A program made the position numbers and the translations under genes. The notes below the pieces were generated by a model that made no database searches, was not told where the DNA came from, and was given only the letters and a program-made list of their open reading frames with translations. Source: Woeseia sp037968755 (GTDB taxonomy: Bacteria; Pseudomonadota; Gammaproteobacteria; Steroidobacterales; Woeseiaceae). From it: a stretch of DNA of 64,000 nt. Shown here piece by piece: positions 1 to 9,038 of this stretch (its first letter is position 1; each line of letters opens with the position of its first letter). The DNA lies in the NCBI GenBank assembly GCA_037968755.1, contig JBBKWB010000080.1:71677-135676 (forward strand). The letters run 5' to 3'.

Positions 1-93
1 CGCGTCATCACGCTGTGCGAATAATTCTATGTCAATCAAAGCCTCGCAAGCCAGCAATGCCGGATCCGCGACATGCGCCAGCCTGCGGGTCAT
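1..93 (-). CDS. Possible N-terminal fragment of an unidentified protein, cut by the window edge
   Basis: An ATG at position 93 on the minus strand opens a frame that stays open for 31 codons to the window edge. It starts MTRRLAHVADPALLACEAL. It is divergent from the antiporter gene that begins at 148. I do not recognise the family, no strong ribosome binding site is visible, and a 31-codon open frame can arise by chance, so this is a weak call. Confidence 0.3.
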   Translation of the reverse strand, partial: MTRRLAHVADPALLACEALIDIELFAQRDDA

Positions 94-147
94 GTATCAT
101 CGGCTGCTGATCCGCGACAGGCAACGGCACAAGGAACCCCCTGATCC

Positions 148-1986
148 ATGGACGAACATCATATAGTTCTGGCGATTGTCACTGTCGCCGGGCTCGGCAT
201 CGCGGCGCAATGGCTGGCATGGTGGTTGAAGCTGCCAGCGATTGTCTTGTTGGCTGCGGTTGGCCTGGTGATGGGACCGGGACTCGGCTGGATTGATCCC
301 AGTGCTGACTTCGGTGTCTATCTGCGTCCCGTCGTCAGCCTCTGCGTGGCCATCATCCTGTTCGAAGGCGGCCTGAGCCTGCATCTCAGCGAGCTGAAAG
401 AAGCGGCGACAGGAGTGCGCCGCCTGGTTTACCTTGGTGCGCCGCTGGCCTGGGCGTGTTCGTCACTTTGCGCACATTTTATCGGCGGCCTCGACTGGCC
501 GGTCTCGATTGTATTCGGGGCGATCATGGTGGTCACCGGGCCAACTGTCATCATGCCGATGTTGCGCCAGGCTGCACTCAACCGGCGCACGGCGTCGTAC
601 CTGAAATGGGAAGGCATCGTAAATGACCCCATCGGTGCCTTGCTGGCCGTGCTCGCATTCCAGTTCTTCATCTTCCAGGGCAGTGGCAGCGGTTGGCAGG
701 AGGTATTGCAGGGAATCGGCCTGGCTATCGTCTGCAGCCTGATACTGGGCGGCTTCGTTGGCTGGGCAATCTCCCGCGCGATTCGCGTTGGCTGGGTGCC
801 CGAATACCTGAAAAGCCCGGTACTGCTTGGCCTCGTGCTGGTGGTCTACGCGTTATCCGACATGATTCAGAAGGAAGCCGGGCTGCTGGCAGTCACGATC
901 ATGGGCATCGTGGTCGGCAACATGAACCTGCCCGGTATCGGCGACATGAAGCGCTTCAAGGAATACATCACGATCATGCTTGTGTCGGTCGTGTTCGTTT
1001 CGCTGACGGCGGACCTTGATGCCAAATCTCTGATCGACATAGGCTGGCGCGGCGTTGCACTGGTTGTCGCGATCATGGTGATCGCGCGGCCAGCCGCCAT
1101 CATGCTGTCAACCATTGGTGCTGGCATGCAATTCAATGAACGTGTGTTGCTAAGCTGGATTGCACCGCGCGGTATCGTCGCGGCGGCTACTGCCGGTTTG
1201 ATGGGGCCGCGCCTTGTCGATGCAGGCTACCCCGCCGAAGTGCTGTTGCCACTCGTATTCGCCATCATTTTCGCGACCGTTTTCAGCCATGGCCTGACCA
1301 TCAACTGGGTCGCGGCGCGGCTTGGCCTGTCATCACGACATCGCGACGGCGTACTGATCGTTGGTGCATCCCCATGGACTGTGGCGATGGCGCAGGTGCT
1401 GCGCGATATGAAAGTTAACGTACTGCTTGCTGACACCTCATGGCATAACCTGCGCGAGGCGCGGCTTGCCGGGATCCCGGTTTTTTACGGCGAGATACTG
1501 TCGGAATTTGCCGAGGAGTCTGTCGAGCTTGCGCATGTCCGTACGGTACTCGCGGCAACGCGCAATGATGCCTACAACGCATTGGTGTGTACGGCATTGG
1601 CGCCGGAGATTGGCCAGCGCAATGTTCTGCAACTGGCCATGGGCGGCGGCGACGACGACGAAGATCCGAAGGCGCTGGCGCGGCCACGACGTGGTGGTGT
1701 TGCCTTTGATGCCGACGCAGATTTCGAGCTGCTATGGCGTAATCTGGTGCGCGGCTGGAAATTTTCGAAGACACGCATTTCGGAGAATTACACCTACGAG
1801 CAATTCTGCGAAGACCGGCATGCTGATGCGATTGAGATTCTGAAAATGAACGAGGACGGCAACGTTGCGTTCATGGCTGCCGAGCATTCGGTGTCGTTGG
1901 ACAAGGGTGCGACCATCGTCTCCTTTGCGCCGGAAAAACACGCGAAACCGAAGGAGGTCGTCGATGCCGAGCCCGCCCCGGCCTGA
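148..1986 (+). CDS. CPA1-family cation:proton antiporter with TrkA-N domain
   Basis: This 612-residue inner-membrane protein most likely exchanges Na+ or K+ for H+. The first roughly 390 residues are a series of hydrophobic segments with the CPA1-type Asn-Asp pair (WEGIVNDP, N159-D160) that carries the transported ions in this family. From about residue 400 a Rossmann-like TrkA-N (RCK) domain begins with GVLIVGAS, a likely nucleotide-binding gating module. The start ATG follows an AAGGAA motif. The downstream hydrolase gene overlaps its 3' end by 23 nt, so the two are probably co-transcribed. The exact ion specificity cannot be read from sequence. Confidence 0.9.
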   Translation: MDEHHIVLAIVTVAGLGIAAQWLAWWLKLPAIVLLAAVGLVMGPGLGWIDPSADFGVYLRPVVSLCVAIILFEGGLSLHLSELKEAATGVRRLVYLGAPLAWACSSLCAHFIGGLDWPVSIVFGAIMVVTGPTVIMPMLRQAALNRRTASYLKWEGIVNDPIGALLAVLAFQFFIFQGSGSGWQEVLQGIGLAIVCSLILGGFVGWAISRAIRVGWVPEYLKSPVLLGLVLVVYALSDMIQKEAGLLAVTIMGIVVGNMNLPGIGDMKRFKEYITIMLVSVVFVSLTADLDAKSLIDIGWRGVALVVAIMVIARPAAIMLSTIGAGMQFNERVLLSWIAPRGIVAAATAGLMGPRLVDAGYPAEVLLPLVFAIIFATVFSHGLTINWVAARLGLSSRHRDGVLIVGASPWTVAMAQVLRDMKVNVLLADTSWHNLREARLAGIPVFYGEILSEFAEESVELAHVRTVLAATRNDAYNALVCTALAPEIGQRNVLQLAMGGGDDDEDPKALARPRRGGVAFDADADFELLWRNLVRGWKFSKTRISENYTYEQFCEDRHADAIEILKMNEDGNVAFMAAEHSVSLDKGATIVSFAPEKHAKPKEVVDAEPAPA

Positions 1987-2614
1987 AGGATTGTTCATCG
2001 ACGGCCCGGCCGGTCGTCTGGAAGCCTTGCTGGAAACACCACAAGACGATACGCGGCCCGGCTCGGTTCTGGTTTGCCACCCGCATCCTCAGCAGGGCGG
2101 CACAATGCAGAATAAGGTGGTGCATACGCTTGCCCGCGCCTTTGTGCGTTGCGGTCTGCGTGCATTGCGATTCAATTTTCGTGGTGTGGGCAAAAGCGAG
2201 GGTACATTCGACGAAGCGCGCGGCGAGCTCGACGATGCGCTGGCAACGCTGGCTTATCTCAAGAAGCACTGGCCGGACGAACCGGTCTGGATTGCCGGGT
2301 TTTCATTCGGTGCCGCTATAGCCATTCGTGCGGCCGCCACGCAAACGCCCGCTGGCCTCGTCAGCGTGGCGCCGGCTGTGTACCGCTTCGCCAACGACCT
2401 CGGCGTGCAACCTGCTTGTCCATGGTTGATCGTGCACGGTGATCAGGACGAATTGATACCGGTGGATGAAACCATCGAATGGGTCAACACAATGGAAGCT
2501 GGACCCGAGTTGCAGATATTCCCGGATACCGGGCATTTCTTTCACGGCAAACTTGTCGAGTTACGGGAGACGGTGGTGCAGTTCGTAGAGAGCCAGCAGG
2601 CGGCACGTCAGTAA
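1964..2614 (+). CDS. Alpha/beta hydrolase (COG2945-like), probable serine hydrolase
   Basis: A 216-residue cytoplasmic alpha/beta-hydrolase fold protein. The nucleophile elbow is GFSFGAA with Ser114, and the likely triad is completed by Asp162 (HGDQDEL) and His191 (GHFFHG). An early HPHPQQGGTM segment and FNFRGVGKSEG are typical of the COG2945 group of predicted hydrolases. The ATG at 1964 was chosen because a perfect AAGGAGG lies at 1951-1957. A longer in-frame start at 1865 would begin deep inside the antiporter gene. It overlaps the antiporter by 23 nt, which suggests translational coupling. Substrate unknown. Confidence 0.88.
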   Translation: MPSPPRPEGLFIDGPAGRLEALLETPQDDTRPGSVLVCHPHPQQGGTMQNKVVHTLARAFVRCGLRALRFNFRGVGKSEGTFDEARGELDDALATLAYLKKHWPDEPVWIAGFSFGAAIAIRAAATQTPAGLVSVAPAVYRFANDLGVQPACPWLIVHGDQDELIPVDETIEWVNTMEAGPELQIFPDTGHFFHGKLVELRETVVQFVESQQAARQ

Positions 2615-2731
2615 GTGCGACAGGCGATGCCGATGATGTGTGGCTAAGTGTGATAGTCGCGACTTGATCTTGCACTGAGTGTCCGAACATGGAGGGCAGT
2701 CGCCGAGGCCTGCGACCCTGCGACGGACTAA

Positions 2732-2816
2732 GGCAGTGTCTCCCGGGACCTCTTTGGAGGGAATAAAGCGGACCGCAGGGAGCCATCCCTCTAAAGAGGT
2801 CCCGGGAGACGCTGTC
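2732..2816 (+). repeat. Hairpin A (type 1 arms, loop in plus orientation)
   Basis: The arms are 30 nt each (2732-2761 and 2787-2816) around a 25 nt loop at 2762-2786 that begins AATAAAGCGGACC and ends GGGAGCCAT. There are three arm mismatches, and all three are G.U-compatible on the plus strand. The arms match those of hairpin D (26036-26171) and differ from hairpins B and C. It is the first hairpin met by a transcript leaving the hydrolase gene. There is no T-tract, so it is not a classical intrinsic terminator. Confidence 0.85.
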
Positions 2817-2886
2817 GAACGGTTGGCACTATGCTTCGACAGCGGCAAAGCAAAACAGCCAACATCAATTCGGTAGCAAGCCCTCC

Positions 2887-2973
2887 GAGAAGGCGCCCGG
2901 CTGACCTGTTTAGGCGGATGGCTCCCTTCGGTCCGCTTTATTCCACCTAAACAGGTCAGCCGGACGCCTTCTC
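2887..2973 (-). repeat. Hairpin B (type 2 arms, loop in minus orientation)
   Basis: Arms of 31 nt (2887-2917 and 2943-2973) flank a 25 nt loop at 2918-2942 that is, on the minus strand, the same AATAAAGCGGACC-type loop as hairpin C. The two arm mismatches are G.U-compatible on the minus strand only. The arm family (GGCGTCCGGC core) is shared with hairpin C at 25883-25969. It is the first hairpin met by a transcript reading leftward out of the HU-like gene. Confidence 0.85.
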
Positions 2974-3178
2974 TTACATCGACAGTTACCCGGAGTTTTT
3001 TGGGACGGCGATCGGACACCGAGTGCAAGATCAAGTCTCGATCGCCACGGCTCAAGCGCCTGCACGTTGAACGCAATCGCGTGGTGGCGCTTGAAGTGGC
3101 TAGGCCCCCCCATTCCAACAGTCGCGGCCGCGGCCGTTTTGTGGGTCGGTGTTCAATTCGCAGCCTGTCGAGACAGGC

Positions 3179-3207
3179 AAAAAAAACCGGGCAAAGCCCG
3201 GTTTTTG
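3179..3207 (-). terminator. Intrinsic terminator downstream of the HU-like gene
   Basis: A CCGGGC/GCCCGG stem with an AAA loop is flanked by an A-run on the left and a T-run on the right in plus coordinates. Read on the minus strand it is a stem followed by a run of eight T. It lies about 25 nt past the stop codon of the HU-like gene and could also work in the opposite direction. Eight-base arms ATATCGAT/ATCGATAT lie between it and the stop codon. Confidence 0.85.
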
Positions 3208-3231
3208 AATATCGATCAAAGAGAATCGATA

Positions 3232-3570
3232 TCAGACCATGTCTTTCAGGCCTTTCAGTGCCGCAACCTTGACGGTCTTTGACGCTGGTTTTGCCTTGAA
3301 CATCATCTCTTCGCCAGTGAACGGGTTAACGCCCTTGCGAGCTTTCGTTGCTGGCTTCTTGACGACGCGCATTTTCAGGAGACCTGGAATGGTGAACAGC
3401 CCAGGAGCGGCGCGACCACCGAGATTCTTCTTGATCTGTGCCGAGAGAGAATCGAATACAGCACCGACGTCTTTCTTCGTCAGACCAGTGTCTTCCGCGA
3501 TGCGGGCGTAAATCTCAGATTTTGTCGGCGGCTTCTTGGTGCTATCGCCGGCCTTTTTCTTTGCTGCCAT
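3232..3570 (-). CDS. HU/IHF-family DNA-binding protein with lysine-rich N-terminus
   Basis: A 112-residue nucleoid protein. The N-terminus MAAKKKAGDSTKKPPTK is a basic extension. The body then follows the HU/IHF fold: a helical part (IYARIAEDTGLTKKDVGAVF) and a DNA-embracing arm region around RVVKKPATKARKGVNPFTGE. It is longer than classical 90-residue HU because of the extension and resembles the HU-like DNA-binding proteins of several Gammaproteobacteria. The ATG at 3570 has AGGAG upstream. An upstream in-frame start would add a non-conserved leader. It is a single gene with its own terminator at 3179-3207. Confidence 0.88.
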   Translation of the reverse strand: MAAKKKAGDSTKKPPTKSEIYARIAEDTGLTKKDVGAVFDSLSAQIKKNLGGRAAPGLFTIPGLLKMRVVKKPATKARKGVNPFTGEEMMFKAKPASKTVKVAALKGLKDMV

Positions 3571-3722
3571 GAAAAAGTGACTCCTGTAAAAATAACAAAA
3601 CGGGCGTTGCCCGCGACTCAAAACCTGCGCGACGATATCACAAGATGGCAGGTCGGTTAAGCGAAAATGCTAAGAAATACCGCAAAAAAACAGTGTTTAG
3701 GAGAAATTTCGCTCCGCGGACG

Positions 3723-4196
3723 TCAGTTCGTATAGAACTGGCGCTTGAAGCGTACCTCAATCGACTCATCCTGACCGTCCGGAGTGACCGAAATATCGAA
3801 TACGAGTGTTTCGCTGTTGGCGACAGGAATCTCCCCAATGTAGTAGATCGCTTCCTGTTCCTGAATTTTGCGCATGGTGACGTTTTTCATTTGCCCGGTC
3901 AGGTTGACGGTTTTCACGGTCACTGCGCCGGTTGCTGAGGCGCCACCGTCCTGGACGATAATAGAAACATTCAACATTGCACGGTTCTTGCTGCGCACGA
4001 TGTTGTACTGACGGGCAACTTCCGGGGGCAATTGATCGGTGGATTGCGCACTGAAATGAATCGTGTAGCCGTCCGCGCTGACTGACGATGCTTCGGCCGG
4101 TTGTGCCTGTGGCACTGTTGCAGATTCCCCGGGACCTCCACAGCCTGCGAGCAACAAAACAAGACAAGATGCAAAGAATGCTGTTCTCGGAATCAT
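3723..4196 (-). CDS. DUF4426 domain-containing lipoprotein
   Basis: A 157-residue protein that starts with a lipoprotein signal (MIPRTAFFASCLVLLLAGC, lipobox LAGC), so it is probably anchored to an envelope membrane facing the periplasm. The rest matches the DUF4426 pattern, a beta-rich domain of unknown function. A GGGGGGAAAG ribosome binding site precedes the ATG at 4196; the longer frame from 4307 overlaps the next gene and lacks conservation. In Pseudomonas a DUF4426 gene lies near metW/metX, yggT, proC and yggS, and this neighbourhood is the same without metXW. Confidence 0.82.
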   Translation of the reverse strand: MIPRTAFFASCLVLLLAGCGGPGESATVPQAQPAEASSVSADGYTIHFSAQSTDQLPPEVARQYNIVRSKNRAMLNVSIIVQDGGASATGAVTVKTVNLTGQMKNVTMRKIQEQEAIYYIGEIPVANSETLVFDISVTPDGQDESIEVRFKRQFYTN

Positions 4197-4281
4197 AGTG
4201 TTCTTTCCCCCCGCTGAAGCCCGCTCAATTTCGTGCTCACTATAGCCTGTTTTCCCCGCCTGTCCTATGCCTCGACGGAAT

Positions 4282-4581
4282 TTATTGCCCGGACGATTGC
4301 AGGTCATCCTGCAGACATTTGAGGACTTTGCCCGGTTTCTTGATCAGGACTTGTTTGCTCCGCGACGATTTGCCGCGAACAATCTCGACAGCCGACTTTG
4401 GCACTCCGAATGCTTTCGCAAGTTGCCTGATTACATCATGATTTGCCGCGCCATCCGCCGGTATGGCGGTAGTCCGCACACGCAGCACGCCATCAAGCAT
4501 ACCTTGCAGCTCGTTACGCGCTGCACGCGGTATAACCTTTATTCGAATGAGCAGGTTGGCATTCGCAAGCTTGCTACTCAC
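4282..4581 (-). CDS. yggU: DUF167/YggU family protein
   Basis: A small 99-residue cytoplasmic protein with the DUF167 pattern: IRIKVIPRAARNELQG near the start, then LRVRTTAIPADGAANHDV and the C-terminal IVRGKSSRSKQVLI. Function is unknown, although structures of the family exist. It overlaps yggT by four bases (ATGA), so the two are translationally coupled at the 3' end of the yggS-proC-yggT-yggU operon. Confidence 0.88.
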   Translation of the reverse strand: MSSKLANANLLIRIKVIPRAARNELQGMLDGVLRVRTTAIPADGAANHDVIRQLAKAFGVPKSAVEIVRGKSSRSKQVLIKKPGKVLKCLQDDLQSSGQ

Positions 4582-5126
4582 ACCGCAAAGGGTCGCAGGG
4601 AGTCGAGAAATATAGTACCGGCCTGCAACAGGATGATCGCGAATATTGGCGAAATATCGAGCCCGCCGAGCGACGGAATGATTTTTCGAAACGGTCGCAA
4701 TACCGGCTCAGCCAGCGAACTGATCATCGCGACGATCGGGTGATAAGTTTGTGGCGCGACCCAGCTCAGGATGACACTGATCAATACAACAAAGAAAAAC
4801 AGCTGCAGGCTGTGCACGGCGAGCTCGATGATAGTGACCAGGCCAATCGTAATGGGGTCGTATATGCGCCCGCTCAGCATCAGAAGCAGAAGTATGGTGA
4901 TCACTTGCAGTACGACCAACACAAGCACGGTCGCTGTATCCACACGGCCCAACGGTGGTAGCACGCGGCGTATCGGCATAATCGCGGGCGAGGTAATTTT
5001 CAGAATTCCCTGGGCCAGAGGATTGCGAAAGTCGACCCGCAATACCGGCATCCAGAAACGCAGCAGGAACAATAACAGCAGCAATTGAGAAACCGCGCCA
5101 ACGATAAAGTACAAAGCCTGGGTCAT
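4578..5126 (-). CDS. yggT: YggT family integral membrane protein
   Basis: A 182-residue inner-membrane protein with two YggT repeats, each a pair of hydrophobic segments (for example LLLLFLLRFWMPVLRVDFRNP and LFFFVVLISVILSWVAPQT). RNPLAQGILKITSPAI and LRPFRKIIPSLGGLDISP are typical YggT motifs. The family has been linked to osmotic tolerance and to cell-division or chloroplast biogenesis in distant relatives; the bacterial role is not settled. It overlaps proC and yggU by four bases each. Confidence 0.9.
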   Translation of the reverse strand: MTQALYFIVGAVSQLLLLLFLLRFWMPVLRVDFRNPLAQGILKITSPAIMPIRRVLPPLGRVDTATVLVLVVLQVITILLLLMLSGRIYDPITIGLVTIIELAVHSLQLFFFVVLISVILSWVAPQTYHPIVAMISSLAEPVLRPFRKIIPSLGGLDISPIFAIILLQAGTIFLDSLRPFAV

Positions 5127-5968
5127 GTTTTTTTCTGTCCGGTGGATGCGCCTGTAGCGGCTAATTCTGTTGCACGATCACGCGCTGCCAGTATGGCGCC
5201 GGCAAACATATCACGAACACCGCTCGCCTCCAGGTGTTCGAAAGCAGCGGTAGTTGTTCCGCCCGGCGAGCGCACCCGGTCGATTAGAGTCTGCATCGGC
5301 TCCTGTTCGGCAAGTGCCAGCGATGCCGCACCGCGCGCCGTCTCGATCGCAAGAGTGCGCGCTATCGCCGGGTCGATGCCGAATTTCACGGCGGATTCGA
5401 TCATCACATCTATAAGCCAGTAAAAATAAGCCGGTCCTGTGCCGGAAACGGCAGTGACCGCATCAATGAGTTCCTCGCTATCCAGCCAGACAACCTGGCC
5501 GACCGCGGACATGATCTTCTCGGCGAGGTCGCGCTGACGGCTGTCTGCCTGGGTATTGGCAATGAGTGCGGAGACGCCCTGGTCGATGAGTGCGGGTTGG
5601 TTGGGCATGACCCGGACAACGCACAGGTCACCGCCCAGCCAGGATTCGATATCCGCAATGCGCGGCCCGGCGGCGATGGACATGATCAATGGTTTGCGCT
5701 GCTGCACGGTTTCCGCGAGAGCGCGGCAAACCTGTTGCAGAATCTGTGGCTTCACTGCGAACAGCAGAATATCGGCAGCCGCCGCAACCCGATTATTGTC
5801 GTCGGTAACGAGCGCACCGTACAGTTCTTGCCGCAAGCGCTCACATTGTTGCGGAACAGGTTCCGCGATCAGCAGGTCCGTTGCATGCATTCCGCCACGC
5901 AGCAAACCGCCAGCGATTGCCCGTGCCATATTGCCGCCGCCGATAAAGCCCATTTTTTCGTTAATCAT
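5123..5968 (-). CDS. proC: Pyrroline-5-carboxylate reductase
   Basis: The protein (281 residues) catalyses the last step of proline synthesis, NAD(P)H-dependent reduction of pyrroline-5-carboxylate. The N-terminal Rossmann motif is MGFIGGGNMARAIAGGL, and the C-terminal dimerisation/substrate region contains ALIDAVTAVSGTGPAYFYWL-type residues and VRSPGGTT. Length is typical. It sits between yggS and yggT with an ATGA overlap downstream, an arrangement widely conserved in Gammaproteobacteria. Confidence 0.95.
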   Translation of the reverse strand: MINEKMGFIGGGNMARAIAGGLLRGGMHATDLLIAEPVPQQCERLRQELYGALVTDDNNRVAAAADILLFAVKPQILQQVCRALAETVQQRKPLIMSIAAGPRIADIESWLGGDLCVVRVMPNQPALIDQGVSALIANTQADSRQRDLAEKIMSAVGQVVWLDSEELIDAVTAVSGTGPAYFYWLIDVMIESAVKFGIDPAIARTLAIETARGAASLALAEQEPMQTLIDRVRSPGGTTTAAFEHLEASGVRDMFAGAILAARDRATELAATGASTGQKKT

Positions 5969-5994
5969 TCGTAGCTCGCTCGCATGTTCTTGAT

Positions 5995-6681
5995 TCAGTT
6001 CCGACGCTCACCAAACAAAGCGGTGCCAATACGTACGATTGTTGCACCTTCATGAATAGCCGCCTTGTAGTCGGCCGTCATGCCCATTGACAGCGTGTCG
6101 AGGTCCAGACCGCGCTCAATGAGATCTTGCTGCAACCCGCGCATTCGGGCGAACGGTTCACGCTGTTCGTGCAGGTTGTCGCGCACTGCAGGTATGCACA
6201 TCAAGCCGCGCAAGCGTATGTGCGGTAATTCAGCAACCCGCATAGCGACCTCGGCAAGCTCTGCCGGGCGCAATCCGGACTTCGACGACTCGTCATCGAT
6301 ATTGACCTGCAAGCACACCTGCAATTCGCCCGCGTGTGGCGGACGCTGTTCGCTCAGGCGGCGCGCTATCTTCAGCCTGTCGATTGTATGCACCCACTGA
6401 TAGTGCTCGGCGACGACCCGGGTCTTGTTGCTTTGCAGGTGGCCGATGAAGTGCCAGCAGAGATCGTCGCGATCCAGCTCAGCCATCTTGTCGATGCCCT
6501 CCTGAGCGAAGTTCTCGCCGAACTGCCGCTGGCCCGCCGCGACGGCCGCCACGATGGCATCCACGGGCTGGCGCTTGCTCACGGCGAGCAGCTGCACGCT
6601 CCCAGGCGGGCGGCCTGCGGCCTGTGTCTCAAAGGCCAGCAAATCTTGGATTTTTCGAAAGTTTTCCGTGACTTTTATCAC
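5995..6681 (-). CDS. yggS: YggS/PLPBP family pyridoxal-phosphate homeostasis protein
   Basis: A 228-residue alanine-racemase-fold protein that binds PLP. The PLP lysine lies in LLAVSKRQP, followed by FGENFAQE, WHFIGHLQSNK, VNIDDESSKSG, RGLMCIP and LSMGMTADYKAAI, all family hallmarks. It helps keep PLP and amino-acid pools balanced. I chose the GTG at 6681 because it gives the family's usual length. An ATG at 6753 would add 24 residues that match nothing typical and would run into the pilT promoter region. It is divergent from pilT. Confidence 0.88.
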   Translation of the reverse strand: MIKVTENFRKIQDLLAFETQAAGRPPGSVQLLAVSKRQPVDAIVAAVAAGQRQFGENFAQEGIDKMAELDRDDLCWHFIGHLQSNKTRVVAEHYQWVHTIDRLKIARRLSEQRPPHAGELQVCLQVNIDDESSKSGLRPAELAEVAMRVAELPHIRLRGLMCIPAVRDNLHEQREPFARMRGLQQDLIERGLDLDTLSMGMTADYKAAIHEGATIVRIGTALFGERRN

Positions 6682-6768
6682 GTTTTGCTCGCAGTGCTTC
6701 GCTATACTAGGCAGCTCATTCGGCCGGGTTATGGTAAGTGCGGCCGCATTCATTCCAGAGGGAGAATC

Positions 6769-7809
<1,041 letters not shown>

Positions 7810-7848
7810 GCGTTAACGCAGTTAATTGAAGGGCTGGAGATACCGGGA

Positions 7849-9006
7849 ATGGAAAGAGAACAAGCCGTACGACTTACGCAAAACCTGCTCAAGAAAATGG
7901 TTGAGAAGGGCGGCTCTGACCTGTTCATTACAACGGGCTTCCCGCCGGCTATCAAAGTTGACGGGTCGATCCACAAGGCAACGGACGCACCGCTAACCTC
8001 GGAACAGGCATCCATGATCGTCCGTTCGATTATGAACGACAAACAGATCAAGGAATTCGATTCGACCAAGGAATGTAACTTCGCGATCAGCCCGCAGGGT
8101 ATAGGCCGTTTCCGTGTCAGCGCGTTCATCCAGCAAGGCATGTCCGGTGCAGTACTGCGTACTATTACCACGGAAATTCCGACGCTCGGCGATCTGGACT
8201 TACCCCCTATTCTGAAAGACGTGGTCATGAACAAACGCGGCCTCGTTATCGTAGTCGGTGGTACGGGCTCTGGTAAGTCGACAACCATGGCGGCCATGAT
8301 CGGTCACCGCAATGAGCATTCAAAAGGCCACATTATTTCGATCGAGGATCCGGTCGAGTACGTTCATCCACATAAAGGTTGCGTTATTACCCAGCGGGAA
8401 GTGGGCGTCGATACCGAGACCTGGCACGCGGCATTGAAAAACACCTTGCGGCAGGCACCTGACGTTATCCTGATCGGCGAAATACGCGACAAAGAGACCA
8501 TGGAATATGGCATCCAGTTCGCCGAGACCGGTCACCTGTGCCTTGCAACCTTGCACGCGAACAGCGCCAACCAGGCGCTCGATCGCATCATCAACTTTTT
8601 CCCCGAAGAGCGCCGCGCACAGCTGCTGATGGACTTGTCTCTAAACACCAAGTCCTTTATTTCGCAGCGTTTGATACCGCGCGAGGGTGGCGTGGGCCGA
8701 GTTGCGGCGATGGAAATCATGCTGAACTCGCCGTTGATTGCGGACCTCATTTTTAAGGGCGAGGTAGGGCACATCAAGGAAATCATGGCGAAATCGACTC
8801 GTCTTGGTATGCAGACTTTTGACCAGGCACTGTACTCACTGTACGAAGATGCTGTTATTTCTTACGAAGAAGCAATGCGCAACGCGGATTCCAAGAACGA
8901 ATTACGCTTGCGAATCAAACTGGAAAGTAAGCGCGAGTCATCGCTAACCGACCAACAGGCAGAAAGCCTGCGAATCATGGAAGAAGATACTGCGCAGACC
9001 TTCTGA
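7849..9006 (+). CDS. pilU: Type IV pilus accessory retraction ATPase PilU
   Basis: A 385-residue PilT paralogue. Walker A is GGTGSGKST at about 137-145 and the Walker B segment is VILIGEIRDKE. The PilT-type AIRNLIRE motif is replaced by SPLIADLIFKGE, and there is a PilU-type extended C-terminal tail rich in charged residues. PilU works with PilT to increase retraction force in other species. It lies 39 nt after pilT, in the same orientation. Confidence 0.94.
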   Translation: MEREQAVRLTQNLLKKMVEKGGSDLFITTGFPPAIKVDGSIHKATDAPLTSEQASMIVRSIMNDKQIKEFDSTKECNFAISPQGIGRFRVSAFIQQGMSGAVLRTITTEIPTLGDLDLPPILKDVVMNKRGLVIVVGGTGSGKSTTMAAMIGHRNEHSKGHIISIEDPVEYVHPHKGCVITQREVGVDTETWHAALKNTLRQAPDVILIGEIRDKETMEYGIQFAETGHLCLATLHANSANQALDRIINFFPEERRAQLLMDLSLNTKSFISQRLIPREGGVGRVAAMEIMLNSPLIADLIFKGEVGHIKEIMAKSTRLGMQTFDQALYSLYEDAVISYEEAMRNADSKNELRLRIKLESKRESSLTDQQAESLRIMEEDTAQTF

Positions 9007-9038
9007 GCAGAACCAGGGCGCATGCAGCGCAATAAATA

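Larger units (their letters stand above)
2661..3037. repeat. Composite dual-hairpin element, copy 1 (between convergent genes)
   Basis: This gene-free stretch between the hydrolase and the HU-like gene is almost entirely structured. An outer imperfect inverted repeat (2661-2686 against 3012-3037, 24 of 26 positions) encloses two long hairpins, A at 2732-2816 and B at 2887-2973, separated by a 70 nt spacer. A reverse-complement relative of the whole arrangement lies at 25883-26171. The spacer keeps short matches between copies (CGGTTGGCAC near hairpin A, GCAAGCCC near hairpin B), and flanks match for about 13-16 nt beyond each hairpin. It resembles an oversized BIME (paired inverted REP units). 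No open frame inside is convincing. Confidence 0.85.

Noticed and set aside
2732..2973. CRISPR array made of the repeated palindromes
   Set aside because: Only two units per locus, in opposite orientation, with no regular spacers and no cas genes.
2679..3282. Several short open frames in the hairpin locus
   Set aside because: They read through the palindromic arms and are explained by the repeats; no start signals or family motifs.
6334..6768. Long N-terminal extension of the pilT frame
   Set aside because: The frame stays open antisense to yggS, but the PilT family starts at MAVDVAQLL and a good ribosome binding site precedes the ATG at 6769.
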